From positions 52,041 through 83,841 of the forward strand of contig JAHBMJ010004089.1 in the NCBI GenBank assembly GCA_018398765.1: a DNA stretch of 31,801 nt, in the 5' to 3' direction. Origin of the DNA: Chromera velia (taxonomy: Eukaryota; Sar; Chromeraceae). The position numbers and the translations under genes are program-made. Within the stretch, counting starts at the first letter, position 1, and the number at the start of each line of letters is the position of its first letter. The notes under the pieces were generated by a model. It was given only the letters and a program-made list of their open reading frames with translations. It was not told the DNA's origin and did not search any database. This document shows, piece by piece, positions 11,120 through 22,400 of this stretch.

Positions 11120-12301
11120 CAGTCTAAGCCCAAGTCGCTCTCCACCAGATCAGGATAGGAGGACTCGGAATCAGAGCAACGGGAGGAGGAAGGTGAACTG
11201 CGGGAACGCCGCTCAGTGGGGCCTCCGCTCTCCTTCTTCCCCATGGGAGAGTTCTTCTTCTTAAGGCAGCACCGGGCAAAGTGACCAGTCTTTCCGCATC
11301 CCCCCTACTCGGTCTTGCACTCGCTCTTGGAGGTGGGGTAGTAGTCTGGGCTGCGGTGAACAAAACCGCAGTTGTTGCACTTCGTTCCCTCTGCTTCGCC
11401 TGCAGTCTCTTCAGACGGCTTTACCTGCTGCTTTTTCTTCTTTCCCTTGGGCTTTTTTGCACCCTTCTTTCCAGAATCCCGCTTCTCAGCGGCACCCCCG
11501 AACTCATGTCCACTCCCCAACTCCTTCTTTGAGCCCTTGGACTCAGCACCATGAAGAACGGACTTATAGGCGAGTGCGTCTGCCTTGCGATCGGCAAACG
11601 GACGGATGTCAGAGTAGGTCAGGGAGTCAATGTCTTTCTTCAACTCCATCGCGGCCTTCTCTACAATGTCTGTCCACTCATGGGTGAGGAACAGACGCTT
11701 CACGCAGAGCTTCTTCGTGTCCTTATCCGTTGGAGTGAAGCCCTTAGCACCGGAAGAACGAATGACCTTGTCCAGTCTACGCAACACTTCCTTCAGTGTC
11801 TCCCCCTTCTCCTTCTCACGGTGAAGAGAATGGAAATTCTCCTCGGTAATGGTTTTCTCGACAGGCTTGTCCTTCAAGTAGTGATTGATCACGGTGTCGA
11901 GCAATTTGTCGGTCTCGTAGCCCTGGGCTGCTGCTGTGTGGACGTCTTTACGGAGCTCTTCGAAGTCCGAAAAGGCATGGAGCAGGGCGCACTTGTAGAT
12001 CTCGATCAGGAGGTTGGCATCGAGGTGATACCGGGAGGACAGGAAGAGGCTAGACTGTATCTTCCAGTCATCCATCCAGTTGTCCAGATGGATAGCCTTC
12101 AGCGACTTCACCTTGGGAACCCAGGAGAAATCAGGCGGCTTCAAAGCAGCCGGAGGAGCAGAAGATGCAGCTGCAGCAGAAGTTTGAACCGACTGGCTTG
12201 CCATCAGCAAGCTCAGCGCCTTGGCCAGATCCGCCTCCAGTTTAACAATCCTTTCCTCCTGCCATCCTGCAGTATTGGAAGCAGAAGAAGAAGACTTATC
12301 G

Positions 12302-12319
12302 CCCGCGTCTGGGACACCA
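12302..12319 (-). other. Primer binding site
   Basis: One base after the 5' LTR, the minus strand reads TGGTGTCCCAGACGCGGG. This is 18 nt complementary to a tRNA 3' end finishing ...GGGACACCA. The implied tRNA has discriminator A, a 7-bp acceptor stem starting GUCCCAG and the invariant C at position 61, and the match stops at position 58, as expected for 18-nt primer sites. I cannot name the tRNA. The site lies inside the gag reading frame and is translated. Confidence 0.75.
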
Positions 12320-12320
12320 G

Positions 12321-12837
12321 TGTTAGGGTTCAGGCCTGAGTCAGACATCGGCGCAACAGTCTGTACACAGGAACTGAGACTGGAAGAAGTAGGCTAGGAA
12401 GCAAACCGACAGCGCTAGGCTAAGTACAAAGCAATGATAGTAGAAGCAGTGTACTCAGAGCATTCAACGTCAAGAAGTTTGGATCTAGAAGGACTGACCT
12501 TAATCCAAGCATTCCGACTTCTATCTTCTCAATCTGTCGCCGTCTACATTATGTCGATCAAGAGGATGCGACTATTCGGATCGACACGTCACATACACAC
12601 AGAATCGGCTGTCTCTCATTCGGCTAATTACCGACTATCATGAATTGGGTCTCTTCGTTCACTGTTGTCACGAAGAGGCAATCATTCAATCATTCACATC
12701 TGCATGTACATGAATGAAATCTGTATGCATGCATGTATCGACTCACGCATGCAAATCGTTAGATCATCATGGGCGGCGGCGGCGGGCGTCGCGCGTGCAG
12801 TGGCCCACGCGTCCGTCCACCTCCGCGCGCACTAACA
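12321..12837 (-). repeat. 5' LTR of the copia element
   Basis: This 517-bp copy holds the element promoter in its sense orientation and also the gag start codon at 12346-12348. Compared with 6137-6653 it has 20 differences, 11 G/A and 9 C/T as read on the plus strand, with no transversion and no indel. Confidence 0.96.
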
Positions 12838-12842
12838 AAATT
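12838..12842. repeat. Target site duplication, right copy (AAATT)
   Basis: AAATT is identical to 6132-6136 and directly follows the right LTR. Removing the element and one copy rejoins the two pieces of the hairpin in register. Confidence 0.93.
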
Positions 12843-12962
12843 GACCTCTAAAGTTTAGGAATTTAGAGGTCTAAATTTCTTTAGATTTCTCTCTAAATTC
12901 CTGTCTAAATTCCTCTAAATTCCTGTCTAAATTCCTCTCGAAATTCTTAGCTTTTTGCAGGG
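12843..12962. repeat. Hairpin element, rest of right arm
   Basis: This is the reverse complement, with mismatches, of the left arm at about 5869-6030. It has the same alternating TCTAAATTCC units and ends in TTTGCAGGG. The GAGGTCAATTTCTT of the left arm (6015-6028) finds its partner only when 6123-6136 is joined to 12843 onward, which shows the copia element inserted into a pre-existing hairpin. Confidence 0.75.
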
Positions 12963-15319
12963 TCTGCGGCGGTTGGGGGGGCTGTCGCGGGGCCTCTGGA
13001 ACAGTAAAGCTGGGAGTAGCCTGTCTCAAATAGCTGCCTCGAGGGGATCAAACTGTTCCCCCCTTGCCTATATATATGTGACCCTCTGCAGGAACCCCTA
13101 CTCCCGCTGTTATGACTTAACATATGCCGTATACGCTTCCTGGGGCGCGTGCACAGCTGCTTCAGTCACTCTCTCCATACACATACAATCAATTATTTTT
13201 TTGTGTGTAATATCCTTGTCTGCAGTCTTTTAATCATATAAATATATTATCACATTCCTGGACGCCGCACGTCGAGCGCTCGGCATTGGGGCAGGAGGCC
13301 AATCTTCCAGACATTAATCCTATCCTATCCTATAGAATTACATATGTACAATGGAGACTATATAGGATGAAGGTGCATGGGTGGCAAACTACTACGTCGA
13401 AGGTAGTACGTCCCATGAATCAGCATCATTCATGCGCAAGCATACTGCTCCGGAATTAGAAGAGTTTGAAAAGAAGCATCCTGGTTGAATTAAGTATAAA
13501 TCAAAGTGAACTGCTGTTGTAAAGAACCGAACTGCCTCGTACGTTGCCGCCAAACGCTAGACGCCTATTTATAGGCCGATGGCGATGGCGCATCACTAGG
13601 GCGTATGATGATGATGATGTGATTAGTAGTATAGTGTGAATGATTCGAACCCACCAAAGCTGCTTAATTTGGACTTTGAGTCTTTGAAGAAGTAAAGCAA
13701 TCGGACAAGCCACCAATCATCCCAAAACGACCTGGACTCACTTACATGAGGACTCATGACCCTCCCTTGAAGTGGATATTGAAGCAAGCCTGACATCCTT
13801 CTAGGTCATGCAGCGGTGCCAATCAGCCAGAGACCTCAGTTTTTGCAGTCGCGCGTACAACTGTGATCGCTCGATGCAACGATTGCACTTCACCGCCCAG
13901 CGCCGTCAGCGAGAGGACCCTGATCAATCGGCCGAAGAGAAAGGAATGACGAAAGACGCTGCAGCTTGCTGGAGCACTTCGAATGAGAAGTGCCATGGTG
14001 GGGGGGCAGATGGGCTGAGACCAGAGGGACGCTGGTGCATGAAGAGACGCAACGCCTCACTTCCTTTCCACCTACACGGCGCCTCCCTTTCCTCCTTTTT
14101 CCTCCCTTGGTCAACGCTTTATTCTCCCTGTCTCCTTGACTCTCGCGTGTCGAATTTCGTCTTGCCGGCTCCATGGATGGGATGGGCGGATGAACTTTTC
14201 GTTAAGTTAAACGTTGGCACTGACTTTCTTTGAAGTCAGCCTGACAACACAATGAAATCGAACAACTCGACAATTGATTGAATGGTGCATGGCCGGATGT
14301 GCGAAGGAAAAAAGGAGGAACGACAAGTGCAAAAACAGCTGGTCAGGTCAACGATTTCTTTTTCTTTCTCGTTCCTTTCTGTTGTCCACAATTAAACTTT
14401 TCCCTTGGCCACTTGCATTCCTTCCTGTCCTTCGCTCTGTATGCAGATTCTTGCCCTTACGTTTCTTTCTGTCTCTCTTGAGAGAGAGAAGTCATTACAT
14501 GTTGCCCGATCGCTCCGGTCTCTGTTCCCCGTTCTCCTGTCTCCCTTGAAACACGGGCAGAGGACTCACATAAGACAGATGGGGTGAGAAGGCTGCGGGG
14601 GAGGAGGAATTCCGGATATCTTGTCTTTACACGCCCTCCCGAGTGAGAAAAGGAAGCGCACTTACCATGTAACAACAGAAAGAGACGGAATAGAAGATGA
14701 GAGAAGAATGAATTCGATGGAGATGGACGGAAAGAAGAGAGAGACGACAAAAGAATCAGCATGAGAGAGAGAAAGAGGGAGAAGAAATGATGTAACAATA
14801 TGTCTTTGCATCTCTCTAGCAGTCTCTCTGTAACTCTCCCCGCCCGCATTTGAGGGAAGAGAGAGGAAGACGTGGTCACACACTCCACTCACATGGACGC
14901 GGATACACATCATGCATGCATGCATGCAGCAAAGTCACTCGCCACACATACACACACCACGAAGCACAAAGTCGGCAGAACAAATGAACCTCCCAACCCG
15001 ACCCAGCCCAGCCCATCACGTGCGAAGACATTGGACAAATGAAGAATCGACAGAACAGACAAACAAGGTCCCCAGGACCCAATTCGAACGATGCTTTTCT
15101 CGGTCTCTTCCCACTTCTCTCATTCCTTTCTTTACACGGCAACAACGACGTTGGCGGTTTTCCGTCCGAAAAAAAGGGCCGACAAGAGAGACGAAGAGGA
15201 AACCTGCTACAGCTGCTTTCTTTCTCTCTCCTTTCCTTTCTACTTTGGAGAGACGTTTTTGCATTCGAAAGATTCCTCAACACGTCTTCTCTCTGCTTCC
15301 CACGTCCCCCCCCTCTCAC
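12963..15319. other. Intergenic region without a supported gene
   Basis: Open frames here overlap on both strands and show low-complexity Ser/Leu/Arg translations typical of pyrimidine-rich non-coding DNA. Small repeats include TCCTA units at about 13317-13335, GAT triplets at about 13605-13619, and ATGCATGCATGC at about 14912-14927. The last part, just below 15320, should hold the 3' UTR of the alveolin gene. No confident polyadenylation signal was assigned. Confidence 0.45.
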
Positions 15320-15733
15320 TCAAGGAGCAATCGACGGGAACCCCTCCGGTCCAGGGCCGGCAATTCCCTGCATGGCCGGTGTCTGAAGAGAAACACACAT
15401 ACGCAAGGGAACAGCGAACAAATGAGGGGAATCGAACTACGCAGTGCTTGATCAAAAAATTTTCCACACGGTGGTACTGAGTGAGACATCCAACCATCCA
15501 TCTGACATGACATAAGGCAAAAACACTGAAAGAAAGAAAGAAAGAAAGAAAGAAAGAAAAGAAAGAAAGAAAGAAAGAAAGAAAAGAAAGAAAGAAAGAA
15601 AGAAAGAAAGTGAGGAAGAAGGGAAGGAAAGAAAGAACGAATGAAAAAACGAAGGAACGAAAGAACGAAAGAAAGAAAGAGAGGAAGAAGGGAAGGAAAG
15701 AAAGAACGAATGAAAGAAAGAACGAAAGAACGA

Positions 15734-15765
<32 letters not shown>

Positions 15766-15793
15766 ACGAAAGAAAGAACGAAAGAAAGAACGA

Positions 15794-15824
<31 letters not shown>

Positions 15825-16392
15825 GGCCAAAGAAGAACCACTGAACTACAACTGACAGCTTCAGCCGAGGGAGGCACGTGGTCGAAGTGCATCGTCATCG
15901 AAGGGTTCATTCTTTGGAATTCCTCCAGAGACACCCACCCTGCAGCATGTAGGCAGGCAATCAGGCAAGCACGCAACAAGGGACACAAGAAAGCAAGCGA
16001 AACCACACAGCCATACACCCAATACCCTCAAGAAACACTGTATAGGGGGAGTCTGAGGTCTTCGAAAGGGACGACGACACCAACACTCAGTGGGTCAGTG
16101 AGTGGGTGGGTGGGGAAGGTAGCCAGGCACAGGCAGAAAAGGATCGACGTCTCTTTGAGGGCACTTTATACTTCACTTTCAGGATCTTTGCCCTGAGGCT
16201 CTTCCTCGCACGGCGACGAGAGAACGCACTAAATCACTATTTGAGCAAGCAAGCAAGCACGCACGCAAAAAGCTATTGAAAGATGGGAAAAAAGGGTGGG
16301 CGAACCCCTGCATGTTTTCCCCTGCACCCCAGCAAGTCACTCCACTCATGCACCAAGAGAGATGCACCGAGACAGACAGACAGACAGACAGA

Positions 16393-16432
<40 letters not shown>

Positions 16433-19400
16433 ACGGACCCTTCGCAGTCTCGATCAGAGGGTCTGCCACTTGATGAGGAGGGGCGACAGGGACGGGCCTC
16501 ATCACCTGGAAGAAACCATTCGCTCATTCGTTCATTCATCTATGCATGAATGCAAGACAGATCTCACAAGGGAGAGTAGAAAAAAAGGGACACGCATTAC
16601 AACAGACAAAGCGACGGACCGACAAAGGGAAGTCTACGCAGCAGGCAGGATAAAGGGACAAAGAACGAGAAGACCCTACCTTCCCTCCTCCCGCCCCTCT
16701 GAGAAAGATCCAATTCTCCTCACCAACATGGCACGCCCCGCCCTTCTCGGCTTTTATTCTTTCCGGAAAGACACACAAGCAATCACGTGTCAACAAGTAC
16801 GTACAAAAAAAGAAAGAAAGAAAGAAAAAAAGACCGAAATATCCTTTCTATGTGCATTCCTGTTGGGAGACATTGACCTTTCTGGGCACCTTGACTTTGA
16901 CTGGGACGTCCTTGTAGACAGGAACCTGCGTGACAGCGTACGCACATTTGTTTATTTGTGCATTCGTCAGTCAGAAGACATCTAGAGACTCGCCACTCAC
17001 ATATGCCAGTGCATTGCCATGTGCATATTCAGACCAATGCACAGACCATTCCCTTCCCTGCTTTCTACGATGTTTGCACCCGATCGAGGACAAAGAGCTG
17101 TAACGTAGCACGTCCTTTTTTTCCTTCGCGGATGGATAGAGACAAGTATATATTGCTGCTACCTGTAAACGGAACGCGAGAGAAAGACTGAAGGAAGACA
17201 CTCTGACGTCCCGACAGTCTGCCGACCCGACAGTCTGCCGACCTGACTGACTGCCTAACTAATCGACTGGCTGACCGACCGGGATGTCTATCACTGGCCC
17301 TTCATCCACAATCGGAGGTTGGGGGGGGGGCATCGTGTGCATGAAGGTTCTGCATGTACATGCAGGGATCAGGAGGGAAGGGGGAGAACGCGACCACAAA
17401 ATGAAGTGAGACAGCACATGCAGAGAGAAGTAAGAATACAGCCGTGGTGCGACGCAAAGAAAAGGAAGGCAAAAGGAACGGAGGGGTTCAAAAAGTGTAC
17501 GGATTTCTGTCTTCCTGTCTCTCAGGCCGTGAAAAGGGGATCCAAATCATTCAGACAGAAAGAAAAGAAAAAGAAAAGAAGGTCCAACACTTACCTGGGG
17601 GGACTGAGGGGCGGCGTCATCATTGGAGAGGCAGGCGGCGGGGGAGCGGCTCTGGAGACCTGCCCCGGGGGGGGCATGGGAGGGTGTTGCGGAGGAGGGG
17701 GACCGACTGGGAGTGGCTGGAAGGACTGCGGCCGCATGAGCATGGGGGCGGTCATGTGGAGTGGGGGTCCTGGTGGGGGCATCATCAGGGGGGCTCCTTG
17801 GGGTGGGGGGGCCATCGTCTGTACAGCGGGGGGGGTCGGGGGAGGAGTGATCCCCCTNNNNNNNNNNNNNNNNNNNNNNNNNNNNNNCGGGGGAGGAGTG
17901 ATCCCCCTGGGGGGGGGCACGGGGCTTCCTGTCCCTTGAAGGGGCATGGGGGGCATTGGGGGGGGTGCCTGGGCAGTCGGAGGAGGGCCCACCATCAGGG
18001 GAGCTGCAACGAAAACAGAGGGGAGGGTAGGGCAACGCAGAAAGGAGGGCGGACAAAAAAAGAAGTGAGGGGAGCATACCAACGCAATTTTTATTTGGCG
18101 GACACGAGTCAGGCAAACGAGAGAGTGCACGTTCTTGGTAAAGGCAGAGACGGATGCAAAAAGACAGACAGACAGGCAGGCAGGCAGAATTGGAGGAGGG
18201 ATGAGACGGAAAACTCGTTTTTTGATCAGAAGGAACTGACCAGCAGGAGGAGGTGGTGGTGGCGGGAAGGGCAATGTCTTCATCGTGGCTATCGTCGGTG
18301 GGGGCATCATCATCATCGGAGGGGGGGCAAAGGGTTGCTGCACAAAAGGGAGACAGAAGACAGAAAAAAAAGTGCACGAAGGAAAAAAAACAGGCTTGCG
18401 TGCCAATCTGAAATGACTTGCTCTCACGATCACTCCCTCCTACCCCCTCCTCGTCACTCACTCCATTTTTGTTTTCCTTTTATCAGGCAGAGACGTGATC
18501 AATGAATATCTGCGCCCTCCACATTGAGAACCTTCATGGTTCGGAGGAGCCCTTCAACTCTTCCTCCATACTGTGCATTCCTCCTTCCCTCCCTTCTTCC
18601 TTCCTTGCTTCCTTCCTTATTTCCTTGTTTGTTTCCTTCTTACTTAAGGCCTTGCTTCCACTGCACACGAGAGAACGGACCTGTGGTGGAAGCTGCGGGG
18701 AACCCGGTGCGGGGGGGCTGGGAGGGGGCAGAGGAGTCTGCGCAGAGGGGGGTGGGGGGCCCATGAAGGCGGCGGGCGGAGGCATCGGCATCGGCCCCGT
18801 CACAGACATCGGAGGCGGCATAGGCCCCGGCATGGACATAGGGGGCGGCATTAGCATGGGCCCCGGCATGGACATCGGAGGGGGCATGGTCATCGGTCCC
18901 GGCATCGGCATGGGCCCCGGCATGGTCATCGGTCCAGGCATCGGCATGGGCCCCGGCATCGGTTGTCCCATGGGGAACTGCATAGGAGGGATTGGGGTCG
19001 CCTCCCCTCCGGCAGTCACTTCTGCAACGGAATGACGACGCAATAATGGGAAAAGAAGTCTACGCAATCAACACAAGGGTGAGAGAATAAGAGAGTGAGT
19101 AGCTCTGCACGGGCTTTTTGTTGTACGAGAATGCTGCCCAGATAATGCGGTTCACTTTCATCTGGTTCGAAAAAAAGAAGGCCGACCTCTCGATTTATGT
19201 CTTCCCCCCTCGCTTCCTTCGCTGCCTTCTCTCTCATCTGAGGCAAAGAACACACACACTTCTTCAGATCTCCCTATTGCCATTTCATGCAGTTTCAGCT
19301 TTCCTCCTTCCATTCTCCCTCCCTTACACGTGTGTGACTCAACCTCTCTTCCCTTTTGTATCTGCTTACTAACTGCCCACAACCGCCGAACAAACCAACC

Positions 19401-22400
19401 AACCTACCGGGAGGATACGGCATGGGAATAGGAGATCCCGGGACACGGGGGGGCGAGCCGGGAGGGACTGCAAGCAACAAACACGCAAAGCAGGAAGGAT
19501 TGCGGTGTCCATCAGCACGATCGAGACCTGCAGAGGTGTTTGTCTGTTTGTTGGAGGACATGTGAAGCCAGCCACAGACACCGCCAAAGAGAGGAAGGGG
19601 CCTTTGAGGTGACACGAAACCGACGAGAAGAAACCCATCAGTCAGAAGGAGAAAATGTGGGCGCCGAAGCCTTCCTAGCCTCCATCGTCCTTCGTTCAAC
19701 CTTTACCCATCAGTCCGTGCCAGCCTGCCCACCACCGACAGGCAGGAAGGCAGACAGACAGACGGACAGACGGACAGACGGACGGACCTGGTGTGGGCAT
19801 TGTGGGGGGCGGGAGCATGTGAGCTTCGGGGGGCGGGAGTCCTCTCGGGGGTGCCGCTATTGCCATCTGCATGTAGGGTGAGGGGGAGAGCATGCGAAAG
19901 GGGGAAGCAGTCGAACGAATGTATGACTATTTTTCCCCCTCTTCCTTTAGCTTATCACTCGTCCCGCGCTCCTTTCTGCTCTTTCTTTTGCCTTCAGTCC
20001 AGAAAGAGAAAAACGTGGGCCGGGGGGAGAGAAACGGAGAAGACAGGGTCCCTCTTTCACTCCTTCATTCCTGCCTCGCTCACAAGAAAGAAAGAAAGAG
20101 CCCAGATCCCCTTTCTGCAGGCAAGGAACAAGAAGACCCAATGTCTTGCTCAATACAGCCACGAGAAACAAAAGCAACAGACGTGCTTGACTAACTGATT
20201 GATTAACTGACTGACCATTCCGGGAGACGGGACAGGGGACTCTGCAAAGACCTTCGGGCCCGGAGGAGGGAAGGGCACTTGGAGAGGCTGTAGTTGTTGA
20301 GGGGGGAGAATGAACTGCAAAGAAGAGGAGAGGAGAGGAGAGAACGCGGATACATCAAATTTCGTGAGGTCTTCTTCAAATACTACAGAATCAGGGAGAG
20401 ACGGGTGTCATTTCTCTCTCAAGCCGCTTTGCCAAAGCACCACTGAACGAGAGAGGCGAAACGCGTGCACGTTAATTCGCACACCGATGCAGGCAAAATG
20501 GGAAGGATGGGCAATGACACCACCCACAGGCACAACACATGCAGGCTTGTTTGCGCGCGTGCAAAGACACACTCACTCACTCCCTCACTCACTAACCCAC
20601 TCCATTGAGAAGAGAATAACCAGAGAAGCCCACCTGGTGTGGAGGGGGTGGTGCAATCGTCTTCAGGGGGGGGAAGGGGCCCTCAATAGGTCTTGGGGGG
20701 GGCGTGGCAACAATCGTGGCTGTTGGGGGGGGCATGGGGACCGGAGGGGGCATCGGCATTCCTCGGTCCTGCGGAGAAGGGAGAATGCGTGGTGGATGCA
20801 TTGTGCAGATGAGCGTGTACTCACTGAAGCGCTCATTCATTCGTCTAACCTTCTTTGCAAAGATTTTTTTCTTCTCAGAACATTTCGCCGTTGGGGCAGA
20901 TCGATTTTTGGGGCTCTCGCTGATGATTCGCTTCTCTCCCTACTTCTTTCTGGTCGAACTTGAACCCCTTTCTGGCGAATGCGTATCGGTGGGCATAGAT
21001 AACTCTGAATGGATGGCTCTCTTTTCGTATTTTCCACTATGGGCACCAGCTGGCTTTCTTTCTCAATTCCTCAGAAATGCGCGTTTGCACAGACACACAG
21101 AGTGGCAGGCAGGCAGGCAGGCAGGCAGACAGACAGACTGTATGGTCTTTTCTTTTCCTTTTTCTCTTTCTTCATTCTCTTATGTTTTTTTCTTTCTTCT
21201 TTTGGCGCGCTCTCTCAGTGGAAGGGTACCAGAGCTCCAGGCCTTGAGCGTACCCTGCGGCCCTTCCTTGCCGCTTACGCTTTTGCACTTCCACATTCTT
21301 TCCATCTGGACCTGTTCATTTCTTTCTTGTCCTTTCGTTTGCGAGGCAGCTGCGGCAGCAGCCAGGCCCCCCCAACTGCCAGCAGCAGTAGCAACGATGG
21401 CCTTTCTTTTTTTCTTTTTTCTGGGGTTCCCTTTCACTTTCCTTTCCTTTCCTTCTTCCGGGGTTCCGTTCATTGTTTCCCTTCCCAGCCCCTCTCTTCT
21501 TGTTGGATCTCTTCTTTTGCCCCCCCGCCCAGATGGAAAGAAGGCGTGTGCGTGTGCATGTATGTGTGAGCGACGTGCACACAGACAGAGAGATAGACTG
21601 ACCAGCTGTCTGTGGACCTTTTGTGGCACAGGAATGTCCTTGAATACAACCTGAAAGAAACAGACAGATGAGGAACTATGATCGGATGCATGTATAGAGG
21701 TCCAAAGGAAAGAAAGAAGAAAGAAACAGACAAAAAGGAGAAGGATTGGCCCTAAAGGCAATTTGACGGAGACACAGGGGCGGCCAGCTGAACCAGAAAA
21801 AAAAAAGGGAACCTGGAAAGAGGAGTCCAGCTCTTCACCCGACGGACCTGATGTTGCACCACAGGCGCCTCAACGATCTTCTCGACGAACACCTGAAGGA
21901 GGCAAGGAAGGAATACGGGAAAGAAATGTGCGATGCAAGCAGAGAGGAATCACCACAGAAAGAAAAAATCAGTACAGAGAGAAGAGGGGAGTCTTTAAAT
22001 GCCCAAAGACGAAGCACCCTGCGAGCAGAAAGCAGAACACACAAACTTGCCCCTTTTTCCCGGTCAATGTCTGTTTGTCTGTCTGTCTGGTCTTCTTCCT
22101 CCAGGGCCCGCATTTGATCGTGCTTTCATGTACCTTTTCCTCTGTCTCTTTTTGCTTACCTCCTCAGAAACAATCAAGAAAAGAAGTACACCGAGCGGGT
22201 AAACTGGCTGCCTCATGGTTCGAGACAGATTGGCCTTTCAATCGACATGGTCTCATGCACACTCCTTGCTGCCTACGTACTCACCTCTCTGTACTCGTAC
22301 CTCGGCACCTCCACAGTCTTCTCGACTACCTCCTGCAAACAGGCAGGCACACAGAGGCGTCATTGTGAAGGAAGGCCACGGACAGACAGAGAGGCAGACA

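Larger units (their letters stand above)
11104..12348 (-). pseudogene. gag: Copia gag with zinc knuckle, interrupted by TAG
   Basis: Gag forms the virus-like particle of the element. The open part is 347 codons (12348 to 11305). It has a Ser-rich start, a helical capsid-like middle with LDNWMDDWK near residue 90, and a Lys-rich tail followed by CNNC. After TAG at 11305-11307 the same frame continues with CGKTGHFARC, a typical nucleocapsid zinc-knuckle half, and then about 45 Ser/Arg-rich codons to TGA at 11104-11106. The knuckle is therefore split by the TAG, which suggests a mutated sense codon or readthrough. The ATG at 12346-12348 lies inside the 5' LTR, 28 bases before its end, as in yeast Ty1. 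Confidence 0.85.
6137..12837 (-). mobile_element. Full-length Ty1/copia LTR retrotransposon (6701 bp)
   Basis: The element has 517-bp LTRs at both ends, TGTTAG...CTAACA termini, a 5-bp target duplication, a primer binding site next to the 5' LTR and a purine-rich tract next to the 3' LTR. On the minus strand the order is gag, protease, integrase, reverse transcriptase, RNase H, which defines copia rather than gypsy. Gag occupies one frame. All pol domains share a second frame from 11107 to 6767, interrupted by six stop codons (one TAA, five TAG). Gag has one TAG. All catalytic residues looked for are kept. LTR divergence is 20/517, about 3.9%, so insertion is not recent. Movement today would need stop-codon readthrough or a helper copy. 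Confidence 0.96.
17595..20768 (-). other. Exons encoding the Pro/Met-rich region of the alveolin
   Basis: Exons 14-20 encode about 405 residues dominated by Pro, Met, Gly and Ala. Exon 18 (18681-19021) holds the clearest tandem repeat, units such as GPMPMPGPMTMP. Exons 14, 16, 19 and 20 have PPPPM clusters. Regions of this kind are usually disordered and can serve as adaptor-binding segments. That role is general family knowledge and is not shown here. The DNA is strongly strand-biased, with G runs on the plus strand. Confidence 0.75.

Noticed and set aside
11551-12339. 262-codon plus-strand frame antisense to gag
   Set aside because: The gag frame on the minus strand has a zinc knuckle and sits between matching LTRs. 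The antisense frame has no motif.
15240-16018. Long open frames full of Phe/Ser/Leu (minus) or Lys/Arg/Glu (plus)
   Set aside because: They are translations of the GAAA/CTTT repeat in intron 24 of the alveolin gene, with no independent protein features.
17319-18505. Gly-rich frames of 206 and 353 codons on the plus strand
   Set aside because: They mirror the Pro-rich coding exons on the opposite strand and run across well-supported introns.
21330-21400. Extra exon in the 849-nt intron 13 (Ala-rich or Lys-rich frame)
   Set aside because: The acceptor and donor choices tried give a stop or a phase that does not match exons 13 and 14.
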